The translations under genes were made by a program, and so were the position numbers. A stretch of DNA of 64,000 nt, taken from NCBI RefSeq assembly GCF_963677685.1, contig NZ_OY782186.1, forward strand, positions 868,001-932,000, in the 5' to 3' direction. Each line of letters opens with the position of its first letter. Position 1 is the first letter of the stretch. The DNA is from an uncultured Bacteroides sp. GTDB lineage: Bacteria; Bacteroidota; Bacteroidia; Bacteroidales; Bacteroidaceae. The notes under the pieces are model-generated. The model ran no database searches, was not told the origin of the DNA, and saw nothing but the letters and a program-made list of their open reading frames with translations. Shown here one piece after another: positions 18,717 to 26,497 of this stretch.

Positions 18717-21700
18717 ATGATTGATGATGTAAGAGAATATTTTGACATACTCTTTACGCTCTGTAGTGATGAAGAGGTTTCGCTTGCTATGCGGTATAAG
18801 CAAATGCGTGATCTGCTTGAACGTATTTGTCGGCAGGAAATGCAGAATGAAAGTTTGCAAATGACCGATCTTTCTGCTCGTATCAGTTTCTTAGCGGTGC
18901 GATTGGAGCTTAGCGTAGTTGAGCAGAACAGGTTGCACACATTTCGCTTGACTTCTAATGCTATTTTAAATAAGCAAGCTCTCCCTGCAAAAGAGGAGTT
19001 ACTTCGTGATGCAAAAACTCTAGCTTTCTTGATAAGAAAAATATCAGGAGAAGATATTCCTTCAAGACTTTATGCACTATTGCCTAAAGCTGATGCGACC
19101 TATTTGGTTACTTCATTTGCAGGCCAGCGAAAACAACGAATGCGGGTTTGCTTTCAGTATGCTGATGATACTTTCTTGTATGTTTATCCGGTAGATGCCC
19201 TTTCAGAAGAGTTACTGCGAGTACGCTATAATGTGCCTCAGGTAAATGAAGAATTTGTTGAAACGTGCAAAAATCTATGGCAACATGCTCAACTGAATTT
19301 GTTGGATGTTTCTATCGATGATACGGGTATTCTCCTGCCTGCTTTTATCGTTCTTGAACCTGATTATCTGATTGATATTAGTTCTTTGGCTGAATGCTTT
19401 CGTGATTATGGTCATCATCCTGCGAACTATCTTCTGAGCAGACTACAACCTATTGATAATGCTCGTCCACTTTTGCTGGGAAATATTGCTAACCTCTTTT
19501 TGGACGAATGGATCCATGCCGATGGGGAAGTAGATTATATTGCCTCTATGAAGAAAGCTTTTCAGCGCTATCCCATAGAACTGGCAGCTTGTCGGGATTT
19601 ATCGGATAAGGAAAAAGAACGTAATTTTTTTGCTGATTGTAAAATGCACTTTGAACATATTCGTAGAGTTGTAACAGAAACATTTACCACTGAGGGGTAT
19701 AAATTAGATAAAACGGATGCGGTGCTTGAACCTTCTTATATCTGTGAAGCTTTAGGCTTGCAAGGTAGGCTCGACTATATGCAGCGGGATATGCGTTCAT
19801 TTATTGAAATGAAATCAGGAAAGGCTGATGAATATTCTATTCGAGGAAAGGTAGAACCTAAAGAAAATAATAGAGTTCAGATGTTACTTTATCAAGCAGT
19901 GTTGCAATATTCTATGGGTATGGAACATCAAAAAGTGCATGCTTATCTTCTTTATACACGCTATCCATTATTATATCCGGCTCGCTCTTCTTGGGCAATG
20001 GTCAGACGTGCCATTGATTTGAGAAACCGGATCGTGGCAAATGATTATAATGTTCAGTTACATAATGATATAGAATTTACAGAAGAATTAATCTCTCAGA
20101 TAAAGTCTGATAATCTGAATGAGAAGAATTTGAAAGGGCGTTTTTGGGAGCAATACTTGAAACCTTCTATAGAACAGTATCGTGATGGTTTTAAACCTTT
20201 AAGCCCACTTGAAAAAGCTTATTATTATGTATTATATAACTTCATTACAAAAGAGCAATATACTGCTAAGTCTGGTGATACAGATTATGAAGGAAGAACA
20301 GGAGCTGCTTCTTTATGGCTTTCTTCGTTAACGGAAAAGTGCGAAGCGGGTGAGATCTTATATGATCTGAAAATCAAAGAGAATCATGCAACGGATTCGC
20401 ATAAAGCATCGCTTATTTTGTCTATTCCTCTCAATGATAAAAAAATGGATGTTGGTGTAGAGGCATTGCCGAACTTTAGAGAAGGTGATGCGGTGGTCCT
20501 TTATGAACGTAACTCTGAAGCAGATAAGGTTACGAATAAAATGGTATTTAAAGGGAATATTGAATGGATCGCAGAACGCGAGGTGAAGTTACGTTTACGG
20601 GCTTCTCAAAAAAACAGATCGGTATTGCCCACTGAAAGTTTTTATGCAATAGAACATGATGCGATGGACACTTCGTTCAGAAGCATGTATCTTGGTTTAT
20701 CAGCATTTGTTTCTGCTAATAAAGAGCGGCGTGATTTACTTTTATCTCAGCGTCGCCCTGATTTTGATTTATCTTATGACGAAGCCATATCACATGCTTC
20801 GAATGATTTTGATCGTGTCGTTTTAAAAGCTCAAGCAGCTAAGGATTATTTTTTGTTGGTTGGCCCCCCTGGTACGGGTAAAACATCTCGGGCATTACGC
20901 TTTATGGTAGAAGCTTTTTATAAAAAGCCGAATACTGAGATACTTTTATTAGCATATACTAATCGAGCAGTTGATGAAATCTGCAAAGCTGTTTCATCAA
21001 TTCTTCCGAAGCTTGATTTTATTCGTATTGGGAGTGAATTATCATGTGATCCTTTGTATCGCAAACATCTAATTGAAAATAAATTGCTCTCTTGTAATTC
21101 TCGTTCAGAAGTGGTTGCTCTGATGAAAACATGCCGCATTTTTGTTGGAACCGTAGCTTCTATTGCTAATAAAACCGACCTTTTTACTCTAAAGAGTTTT
21201 GATGTAGCTATCGTTGATGAGGCCACTCAGATTCTTGAGCCTCAACTATTAGGACTTTTGTGCGCGCGTAACAACAATGCTGCTAATGCAATAGGAAAGT
21301 TTATTCTGATTGGTGATCATAAACAACTTCCGGCAGTAGTACAACAAACTTCTTTCCAGTCTGCTGTGCGAAATGAATTGTTGCTGAGTATCGGATTGAA
21401 GAATTTGAAAGATTCTTTGTTTGAGCGTCTTTACCGTACGGTCAGTGGAGCAAGTAAACAAAATAGTTTGCTAGTTGACACTAGAGCTTTTGATCAACTT
21501 TGCAGGCAGGGGAGAATGAATCCGGAAATAGCCTCTTTCCCCAACAAATATTTTTATGCTGGAAAGTTGGCTTCGATAGGACTTCCTCATCAGATTGATG
21601 AGTTGAAAGCCTCTCCGACGTTATCGCAAGATGAGCTATCTTCTTTGATGGTTCAACGTTTGGCTTTTCTTCCTTCTAAAGCTCATCAAGATGGGCAGTC

Positions 21701-22157
21701 AGGAAAGATTAATCATTCAGAGGCAACTGTTTGTGCTCGTTTAGCTGCTAAGGTCTTTGAGCAATATGGAACTTCTTTTGATTCCAAACGTACAATTGGG
21801 ATTATTACTCCTTACCGTAGTCAGATAGCTCTCATAAAGAAAGAAATCTGTCAATTAGATATTTCTGAGCTTGATAATATTTTGGTCGATACAGTAGAAC
21901 GTTTTCAAGGAAGTGAACGAGATGTCATAATTTATTCATTTTGTGTAAACTATCCATATCAATTGCATTTTCTTTCTAATATAATAGAAGACGAAGGACA
22001 GTTAGTCGACAGGAAATTGAATGTGGCTTTGACCCGTGCCCGAAAACAGATGTTTATAACAGGGGATTTTGATCTGCTTTGTCTTAACCCTGTCTACAAA
22101 AAACTTCTAAATTTTATAAGGAATAAAGCTGATTTGACAAAAATATGCAGTTATTAG
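18717..22157 (+). CDS. Dna2-like nuclease and superfamily 1 helicase
   Basis: This 1146-residue protein combines an N-terminal half with a PD-(D/E)xK nuclease core and a C-terminal UPF1/Dna2-type helicase. The nuclease motif is GRLD353 followed by E364-M-K366. The helicase has Walker A GPPGTGKT (716-723), motif II DEATQ (834-838), motif III GDHKQLPAVVQ and motifs V-VI near VERFQGSERDVIIYS and NVALTRARKQM. It probably trims and unwinds DNA flaps or broken ends in repair or replication. No Cys cluster typical of Cas4/AddB nucleases was noticed. It lies 67 bp after tatC. Confidence 0.85.
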   Translation: MIDDVREYFDILFTLCSDEEVSLAMRYKQMRDLLERICRQEMQNESLQMTDLSARISFLAVRLELSVVEQNRLHTFRLTSNAILNKQALPAKEELLRDAKTLAFLIRKISGEDIPSRLYALLPKADATYLVTSFAGQRKQRMRVCFQYADDTFLYVYPVDALSEELLRVRYNVPQVNEEFVETCKNLWQHAQLNLLDVSIDDTGILLPAFIVLEPDYLIDISSLAECFRDYGHHPANYLLSRLQPIDNARPLLLGNIANLFLDEWIHADGEVDYIASMKKAFQRYPIELAACRDLSDKEKERNFFADCKMHFEHIRRVVTETFTTEGYKLDKTDAVLEPSYICEALGLQGRLDYMQRDMRSFIEMKSGKADEYSIRGKVEPKENNRVQMLLYQAVLQYSMGMEHQKVHAYLLYTRYPLLYPARSSWAMVRRAIDLRNRIVANDYNVQLHNDIEFTEELISQIKSDNLNEKNLKGRFWEQYLKPSIEQYRDGFKPLSPLEKAYYYVLYNFITKEQYTAKSGDTDYEGRTGAASLWLSSLTEKCEAGEILYDLKIKENHATDSHKASLILSIPLNDKKMDVGVEALPNFREGDAVVLYERNSEADKVTNKMVFKGNIEWIAEREVKLRLRASQKNRSVLPTESFYAIEHDAMDTSFRSMYLGLSAFVSANKERRDLLLSQRRPDFDLSYDEAISHASNDFDRVVLKAQAAKDYFLLVGPPGTGKTSRALRFMVEAFYKKPNTEILLLAYTNRAVDEICKAVSSILPKLDFIRIGSELSCDPLYRKHLIENKLLSCNSRSEVVALMKTCRIFVGTVASIANKTDLFTLKSFDVAIVDEATQILEPQLLGLLCARNNNAANAIGKFILIGDHKQLPAVVQQTSFQSAVRNELLLSIGLKNLKDSLFERLYRTVSGASKQNSLLVDTRAFDQLCRQGRMNPEIASFPNKYFYAGKLASIGLPHQIDELKASPTLSQDELSSLMVQRLAFLPSKAHQDGQSGKINHSEATVCARLAAKVFEQYGTSFDSKRTIGIITPYRSQIALIKKEICQLDISELDNILVDTVERFQGSERDVIIYSFCVNYPYQLHFLSNIIEDEGQLVDRKLNVALTRARKQMFITGDFDLLCLNPVYKKLLNFIRNKADLTKICSY

Positions 22158-22210
22158 TTTTTATTCTTTCTTTATGCAGTTTGTTAACACTTTTGTGTGT
22201 TGAAAAACTC

Positions 22211-22218
22211 TATATTTG
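22211..22218 (+). promoter_or_regulatory. Orphan Bacteroides -7 box
   Basis: TATATTTG matches the consensus. TTTG elements occur 15 and 27 bp upstream, neither at the ideal 19-21 bp. There is no protein gene downstream on this strand; the next element is the hairpin terminator at 22267. Confidence 0.5.
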
Positions 22219-22222
22219 CAAT

Positions 22223-22293
22223 ACGTTTTTTTCATAGAGATTTAGATTTAAGGTTAGAAGAATTGTGGAAGTCGTGAGACTTCCCTTTTTTTT
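22223..22293 (+). ncRNA. Candidate small RNA of about 70 nt
   Basis: A transcript from the -7 box at 22211-22218 would start near 22223 and stop at the terminator ending at 22293. No open reading frame of note lies in it. The alternative is that the hairpin simply terminates the helicase mRNA, whose stop codon is at 22157. I cannot assign it to a known RNA family. Confidence 0.35.
22267..22293 (+). terminator. Rho-independent terminator with GTGA tetraloop
   Basis: GGAAGTC-GTGA-GACTTCC forms a perfect 7-bp stem closed by a GNRA-type loop, followed by C and eight T. It ends either the candidate small RNA or the helicase transcript. Confidence 0.75.
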
Positions 22294-22338
22294 GTCTTAT
22301 TGACACTTCTTTCTTCTTAAGGAAGATTGATTAAAAGG

Positions 22339-22368
22339 AAAGTTCTTTTGAGAAAAAGAACTTTTTTT
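22339..22368 (+). terminator. Second terminator-like hairpin with GAGA tetraloop
   Basis: AAAGTTCTTTT-GAGA-AAAAGAACTTT gives a perfect 11-bp stem followed by four more T. It lies 45 bp after the first terminator and may be a backup. Confidence 0.6.
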
Positions 22369-22409
22369 ATGCGCTTACCGTTCATATGTGTACCTATTCT
22401 TTATTCCAC

Positions 22410-22476
22410 AACATCCCCATGTTTTCCTATATAACATCCCCATCTTTTATACCATAACATCCGGATGTTGTGCGTA
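22410..22476. repeat. Three direct repeats with a 23-bp period
   Basis: AACATCC begins at 22410, 22433 and 22456, exactly 23 bp apart; the first two copies share AACATCCCCAT. The third copy is the perfect 14-bp palindrome AACATCCGGATGTT, and the first contains the dyad AACAT-CCCC-ATGTT. The spacing of about two helical turns suits a DNA-binding protein. Confidence 0.6.
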
Positions 22477-22534
22477 TATTCTATAGCTGAAAATGAATGT
22501 ATTCTTTTGCTAGGAATTAGTAAGGAATAGCCAT

Positions 22535-22576
22535 AAAAAAAGAGCAGAACGTTTTTATAGGCGTTCTGCTCTTTTT
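22535..22576. terminator. Bidirectional terminator between helicase and hexuronate transporter genes
   Basis: An A-tract plus GAGCAGAACG pairs with CGTTCTGCTC plus a T-tract around a 10-nt loop. It works for both convergent transcripts. Confidence 0.85.
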
Positions 22577-22604
22577 AGTTGTTTATATCTAAGCTGACTA
22601 TTTC

Positions 22605-23981
22605 TTATAAGTCATTGATAATTTTGTATTGTGGAACCAATAATTTCATTATAACCCAAGCTATGATATAGGCAAAAGCACAGACAGCAAACATAATGCC
22701 ATATGCTGTTTCAGGATGGCTAGCATATAAATCTGTGATGAATCCGGCCAATAGCTGTACCAATACACCACCGATACCTCCTGCTAATCCACCGATACCT
22801 GTTACTGAAGCAACAGCTTTCTTGGGGAACATATCAGAGACTGTCGTAAAGATGTTAGCAGACCATGCTTGGTGAGCAGCTCCTGCAAGACAGATGACAG
22901 CAGTTGCCAAATACATTGCGTACGAACCAAAAATCTCTTTATTGCCAAAATACTGAGTTAATAATAGAAGAACCGGGAATAAGGCAATGATGAGCATAGC
23001 CGTCATTCTAGCTTTGTATACGTTCAAACCTTTTTTCATGAAGAACATTGGGATACTTCCACCAAATACGCTACCTATGATTGCTATACCGAAAACGATG
23101 AAAGTAGGCCACATAACTTCTTGCGTAGTCATGTTGAACTGTTTTTTAAGGTAATCAGGTAACCAGAATAATAAGAACCACCATATACCATCAGTCATGA
23201 ACTTACCGAAGAAGAATGACCATGTCTGAGAATATCTGAATAATTTGAACCAAGAAACCTTTTCTTGCTTTCCTTCTTTTTCAGCAGCGACTTGTTCAGG
23301 CGTTAGTTCAGCGTCATCCATATGGATAAGGGCGTATTCAGCTTCATTGATTTTACCCTTTTCTTTCATCTTTCTAGGGCTATTATATAATATACCCCAA
23401 AAGATTAACCATACGAAGCCGATACCACCAGTGAGTATAAAAGCCATTTTCCATCCAAGAGAATCGCCAAAATGGATCAAACACCAAGGTACAAATAGGG
23501 CTGATATCATCGCACCGATATTAGATCCACTATTGAATATACCTGTAGCTAAAGCACGTTCTTTTTTAGGGAACCATTCAGAAACTGTTTTGATAGAAGC
23601 GGGAAAGTTACCAGCTTCTCCAATGCCAAAGATACTCCTTATCATTACATGGAGAGTGACAGTCGTTCCAACAAAAGCATTTGCGATTCCGCTGACAGAC
23701 CATACTATTAGTGATAACGCCAAGCCTAACTTGGAGCCAATCTTATCAATGATCATTCCCGAAAAAACGGTAATAAGGGCGTAAGATCCTGTAAAGAATG
23801 CAGTGACATAGGAGAACTCTGAGTTAGTCCATCCGAACCCGTCGGGCGAACAGAAATATTCTTTAAGAAAAGAGATGACGTTACGATCCATGTAGTTGAT
23901 AGTCGTAGAGAAAAACAGTAACGAACAGATGACCCATCTGTACTTGGTCATTTTTTCGTTTACTTGGTTGAATGTACTCAT
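22605..23981 (-). CDS. MFS transporter, hexuronate (anion:cation symporter) family
   Basis: This 458-residue protein has about 12 membrane helices and resembles ExuT-type transporters: INYMDRNVISFL in helix 1, GIGEAGNFPASIKTVSEWFPKKERA between helices 4 and 5, and FNSGSNIGAM after it. Such transporters bring galacturonate or glucuronate across the inner membrane by proton symport. The location next to pectin genes fits uptake of galacturonate or unsaturated galacturonate. It is divergent from the GH105 gene across 289 bp. Confidence 0.88.
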   Translation of the reverse strand: MSTFNQVNEKMTKYRWVICSLLFFSTTINYMDRNVISFLKEYFCSPDGFGWTNSEFSYVTAFFTGSYALITVFSGMIIDKIGSKLGLALSLIVWSVSGIANAFVGTTVTLHVMIRSIFGIGEAGNFPASIKTVSEWFPKKERALATGIFNSGSNIGAMISALFVPWCLIHFGDSLGWKMAFILTGGIGFVWLIFWGILYNSPRKMKEKGKINEAEYALIHMDDAELTPEQVAAEKEGKQEKVSWFKLFRYSQTWSFFFGKFMTDGIWWFLLFWLPDYLKKQFNMTTQEVMWPTFIVFGIAIIGSVFGGSIPMFFMKKGLNVYKARMTAMLIIALFPVLLLLTQYFGNKEIFGSYAMYLATAVICLAGAAHQAWSANIFTTVSDMFPKKAVASVTGIGGLAGGIGGVLVQLLAGFITDLYASHPETAYGIMFAVCAFAYIIAWVIMKLLVPQYKIINDL

Positions 23982-24018
23982 GTGAACTGATTTAAAATTA
24001 TTTAATTGTTACCGGCAT

Positions 24019-24026
24019 CAAAAATA
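24019..24026 (-). promoter_or_regulatory. -7 box of the hexuronate transporter gene
   Basis: TATTTTTG on the minus strand lies 37 bp upstream of the ATG at 23981. No clear -33 element. Confidence 0.45.
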
Positions 24027-24183
24027 CATATAATAATAATTCGGAGACTATAATTATTGCTCAAAGTAGTGTATTAATTGATATTTTTATAGCTTTTTGC
24101 TGCGATAGGCTCTTTTTTTGATACTTGTACTTTCAAATTAGATTTTACTGATGAGAAAAGCCAGTTGTGATGCTATATTGTTA

Positions 24184-24218
24184 ATAAGTGCACTATTAAG
24201 ATCAATTATTGCACTTAT
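24184..24218. promoter_or_regulatory. Inverted repeat, possible operator of the GH105-CE8 operon
   Basis: ATAAGTGCA and TGCACTTAT are perfect 9-bp inverted arms separated by 17 bp. The repeat ends 17 bp before the -7 box at 24236, where an activator or repressor could act on the promoter. Confidence 0.5.
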
Positions 24219-24235
24219 CTTATCTTTATTCTGTT

Positions 24236-24243
24236 TAAATTTG
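24236..24243 (+). promoter_or_regulatory. -7 box of the GH105-CE8-CE12 operon
   Basis: TAAATTTG matches the consensus and lies 27 bp before the ATG at 24271. TTG at 24209-24211 is a possible -33 element, at a slightly long 24-bp spacing. Confidence 0.55.
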
Positions 24244-24270
24244 TATCTGAATCTGTTAATATAATTTAGT

Positions 24271-25491
24271 ATGACGAGTAAAATATCAACTTTCTTTTTT
24301 CTTATGATGTTCTTATTTAGCCCGTTCTTTTTATCGGCTCAAGAACACTTATTAGTGAATAATAATGCTCCTTGGTCGGTTCGCATGACGGAATCAGAAA
24401 TGATTCGTTGCCCTGAATCCTGGCAACTGGACTTTCAACCACGCTTGAAGTGGGACTACTGTAGTGGCTTGGAACTTCAGGCTATGTTAGATGTTTATGA
24501 TACGTACGGCGATAAGAAAATTTATGACTATGCGTTAGCTTATGCTGATACAATCGTGAATGAAGATGGGAGTATTAAAACCTATAAATTGAAGGATTAT
24601 AGTCTTGATCGTATCAATTCTGGAAAAATATTCTTTCGTATTTATGAACAAACTAAGAATGAAAAGTATAAAAAGGCTCTTGCTTTATTAAGAAGTCAGC
24701 TTGACACTCATCCTCGTAATGCTGATGGTGGTTTTTGGCATAAAAAGATTTATCCGCATCAGATGTGGCTTGATGGTTTATATATGGGAATGCCGTTTTA
24801 TGCGGAATACGCTTACCGCAATAACCGCCCGCAAGATTATAAGGATATAATACATCAATTCTTAGTTGTAGCTCGTCATACTTATGATCCTAAAAACGGT
24901 TTATATCGTCATGCTTGTGATGTCAGTCGCCAACAAAAATGGGCTGATCCGCAAACCGGTCAATCGGCTCACAGTTGGGGACGTGCCATGGGATGGTATG
25001 CAATGGCCATTGTCGATGCTCTTGATTTTATCCCTAAGCATGAAGCAGGACGTGATTCCATGTTAGTAATTCTTAATAATATTGCTACTCAGGTGCAAAG
25101 ATTACAAGACCCTAAAGCCGGTGTTTGGTATCAAGTACTTGATAGAAGTGGCGATAAAGGGAATTATTTGGAGTCTTCTTGTTCTGCAATGTTTGTTTAT
25201 ACTCTCTTTAAAGCTGTTCGTATGGGTTATATTGATTCCTCTTATCTTGATGTGGCAATAAAAGGGTATAAAGGTATCCTTAATAATTTTATAGAAGTAG
25301 ATAAACAAGGATTAGTGAGTATTACTAAGGCCTGTGCTGTTGCCGGATTAGGGGGAAAGGTTTACCGTTCCGGTGATTATGAATATTACATAAATGAAAA
25401 AATCCGTACCAATGATGCCAAGGCTGTTGGTCCTTTTATAATGGCTAGCTTAGAATGGGAACGCTTACAACGTATGAATTGTAAATATTAA
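24271..25491 (+). CDS. GH105 unsaturated galacturonyl/rhamnogalacturonyl hydrolase
   Basis: This 406-residue protein begins with a signal peptide (about residues 1-23, ending FFLSAQ), so it acts in the periplasm or at the surface. The family (YteR/YesR type) is an (alpha/alpha)6 barrel that hydrates and removes the 4,5-unsaturated uronate from lyase products. The catalytic Asp is D168 in HQMWLDGLYMG, and SAHSWGRAMGWYAMA is also typical. It starts a plus-strand operon with the CE8 (14 bp later) and CE12-CE8 genes. Confidence 0.9.
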   Translation: MTSKISTFFFLMMFLFSPFFLSAQEHLLVNNNAPWSVRMTESEMIRCPESWQLDFQPRLKWDYCSGLELQAMLDVYDTYGDKKIYDYALAYADTIVNEDGSIKTYKLKDYSLDRINSGKIFFRIYEQTKNEKYKKALALLRSQLDTHPRNADGGFWHKKIYPHQMWLDGLYMGMPFYAEYAYRNNRPQDYKDIIHQFLVVARHTYDPKNGLYRHACDVSRQQKWADPQTGQSAHSWGRAMGWYAMAIVDALDFIPKHEAGRDSMLVILNNIATQVQRLQDPKAGVWYQVLDRSGDKGNYLESSCSAMFVYTLFKAVRMGYIDSSYLDVAIKGYKGILNNFIEVDKQGLVSITKACAVAGLGGKVYRSGDYEYYINEKIRTNDAKAVGPFIMASLEWERLQRMNCKY

Positions 25492-25505
25492 ATAGATAAA
25501 ATACT

Positions 25506-26465
25506 ATGTTTAAACAATTTGCAGGAATAGTTTTATTCTTTTCTCTTTTTTCTGTTTGCTTGCGCGCACAGCAACAGGATACCATTGTGGTGGCTCGTGA
25601 TGGTTCCGGTAAATTTCGTACTCTTCAAGAAGCTGTTGAAGGGGTGAGAGCTTTCATGGATTATACGGTGGTTATTTACGTGAAAAATGGTTTATATAAA
25701 GAAAAAGTCGTGATTCCTTCATGGATAAAAAATGTGGAGATTGTGGGGCAAGATGCTGAGAAAACAATCATTACTTATGATGACCATGCTAACATTAATA
25801 AGATGGGTACTTTCCGAACCTATACAGTTAAAGTGGAAGGTAGCGATATTACTTTTAAGAATATCACGATAGAAAATAATGCTGCTCAGCTCGGACAAGC
25901 TGTTGCTTTGCATACAGAGGGCGATAGACTGGTGTTTATTAACTGTCGTTTTTTAGGTAATCAGGATACCATTTATACTGGTGCTGAAGGTACACGGTTA
26001 TTGTTTTCTCATTGTTATATTGAAGGAACAACTGATTTTATTTTTGGTCCTTCTACTGTGCTTTTTGAAGATTGTACTATTTATAGCAAGCGTAACTCTT
26101 ATATTACGGCTGCTTCTACCCCTAAAGATGTTGAATTTGGCTATGTCTTTAAAAACTGTAAACTGACAGCTGCTCCGGGGGTTGATAAAGTGTACCTAGG
26201 GCGTCCTTGGCGACCATATGCAGCTACAACTTTTATTAATTGTGTATTAGGGAAACATATCTGTCCTGCGGGTTGGGAAAATTGGAGAAATCCGGAAAAT
26301 GAAAAAACAGCCCGCTATTCTGAGTTTAAAAATACCGGAGAAGGAGCTGATATTTCCGGTCGGGTGCCATGGAGTCATCAATTAACTAAAAAAGAAATTA
26401 AAAAGTATTCTATTCAGAATATCTTTAAAAGTTCGAGTAGTTGGTTGCCTAGCCTGGCTAAGTAA
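25506..26465 (+). CDS. Pectin methylesterase (CE8)
   Basis: This 319-residue protein has a signal peptide (about 1-21, ending CLRAQQ) and a right-handed beta-helix. CE8 active-site segments are all visible: GLYKEK, QAVALHTEGD, LGNQDTIY with the catalytic Gln-Asp region, EGTTDFIFG with the nucleophilic Asp, and YLGRPWRPY with the conserved Arg. It removes methyl esters from homogalacturonan. It is the second gene of the operon; the next gene starts 32 bp later. Confidence 0.93.
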   Translation: MFKQFAGIVLFFSLFSVCLRAQQQDTIVVARDGSGKFRTLQEAVEGVRAFMDYTVVIYVKNGLYKEKVVIPSWIKNVEIVGQDAEKTIITYDDHANINKMGTFRTYTVKVEGSDITFKNITIENNAAQLGQAVALHTEGDRLVFINCRFLGNQDTIYTGAEGTRLLFSHCYIEGTTDFIFGPSTVLFEDCTIYSKRNSYITAASTPKDVEFGYVFKNCKLTAAPGVDKVYLGRPWRPYAATTFINCVLGKHICPAGWENWRNPENEKTARYSEFKNTGEGADISGRVPWSHQLTKKEIKKYSIQNIFKSSSSWLPSLAK

Positions 26466-26497
26466 TATTGCACAATGAATTATAATATCGACAAAAT

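Larger units (their letters stand above)
22158..22604. other. 447-bp gene-free stretch between the helicase and transporter genes
   Basis: No convincing protein gene is seen here. In order the stretch holds a -7 box (22211), a hairpin terminator (22267-22293), a second GNRA-loop hairpin (22339-22368), three 23-bp-spaced repeats (22410-22476) and a bidirectional terminator (22535-22576). The flanking genes converge. Confidence 0.8.

Noticed and set aside
18717..22157. The helicase as part of an anti-phage defence system
   Set aside because: It lies among housekeeping genes with no defence partners, mobile-element genes or unusual base composition.
22410..22476. A CRISPR array
   Set aside because: Only three copies of a 7-11 bp unit at a fixed 23-bp period with no spacer variation and no cas genes nearby; better seen as binding-site repeats.
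23245..23784. A 179-residue ORF opposite the hexuronate transporter gene
   Set aside because: Antisense to an obvious membrane transporter; no motif and no promoter.
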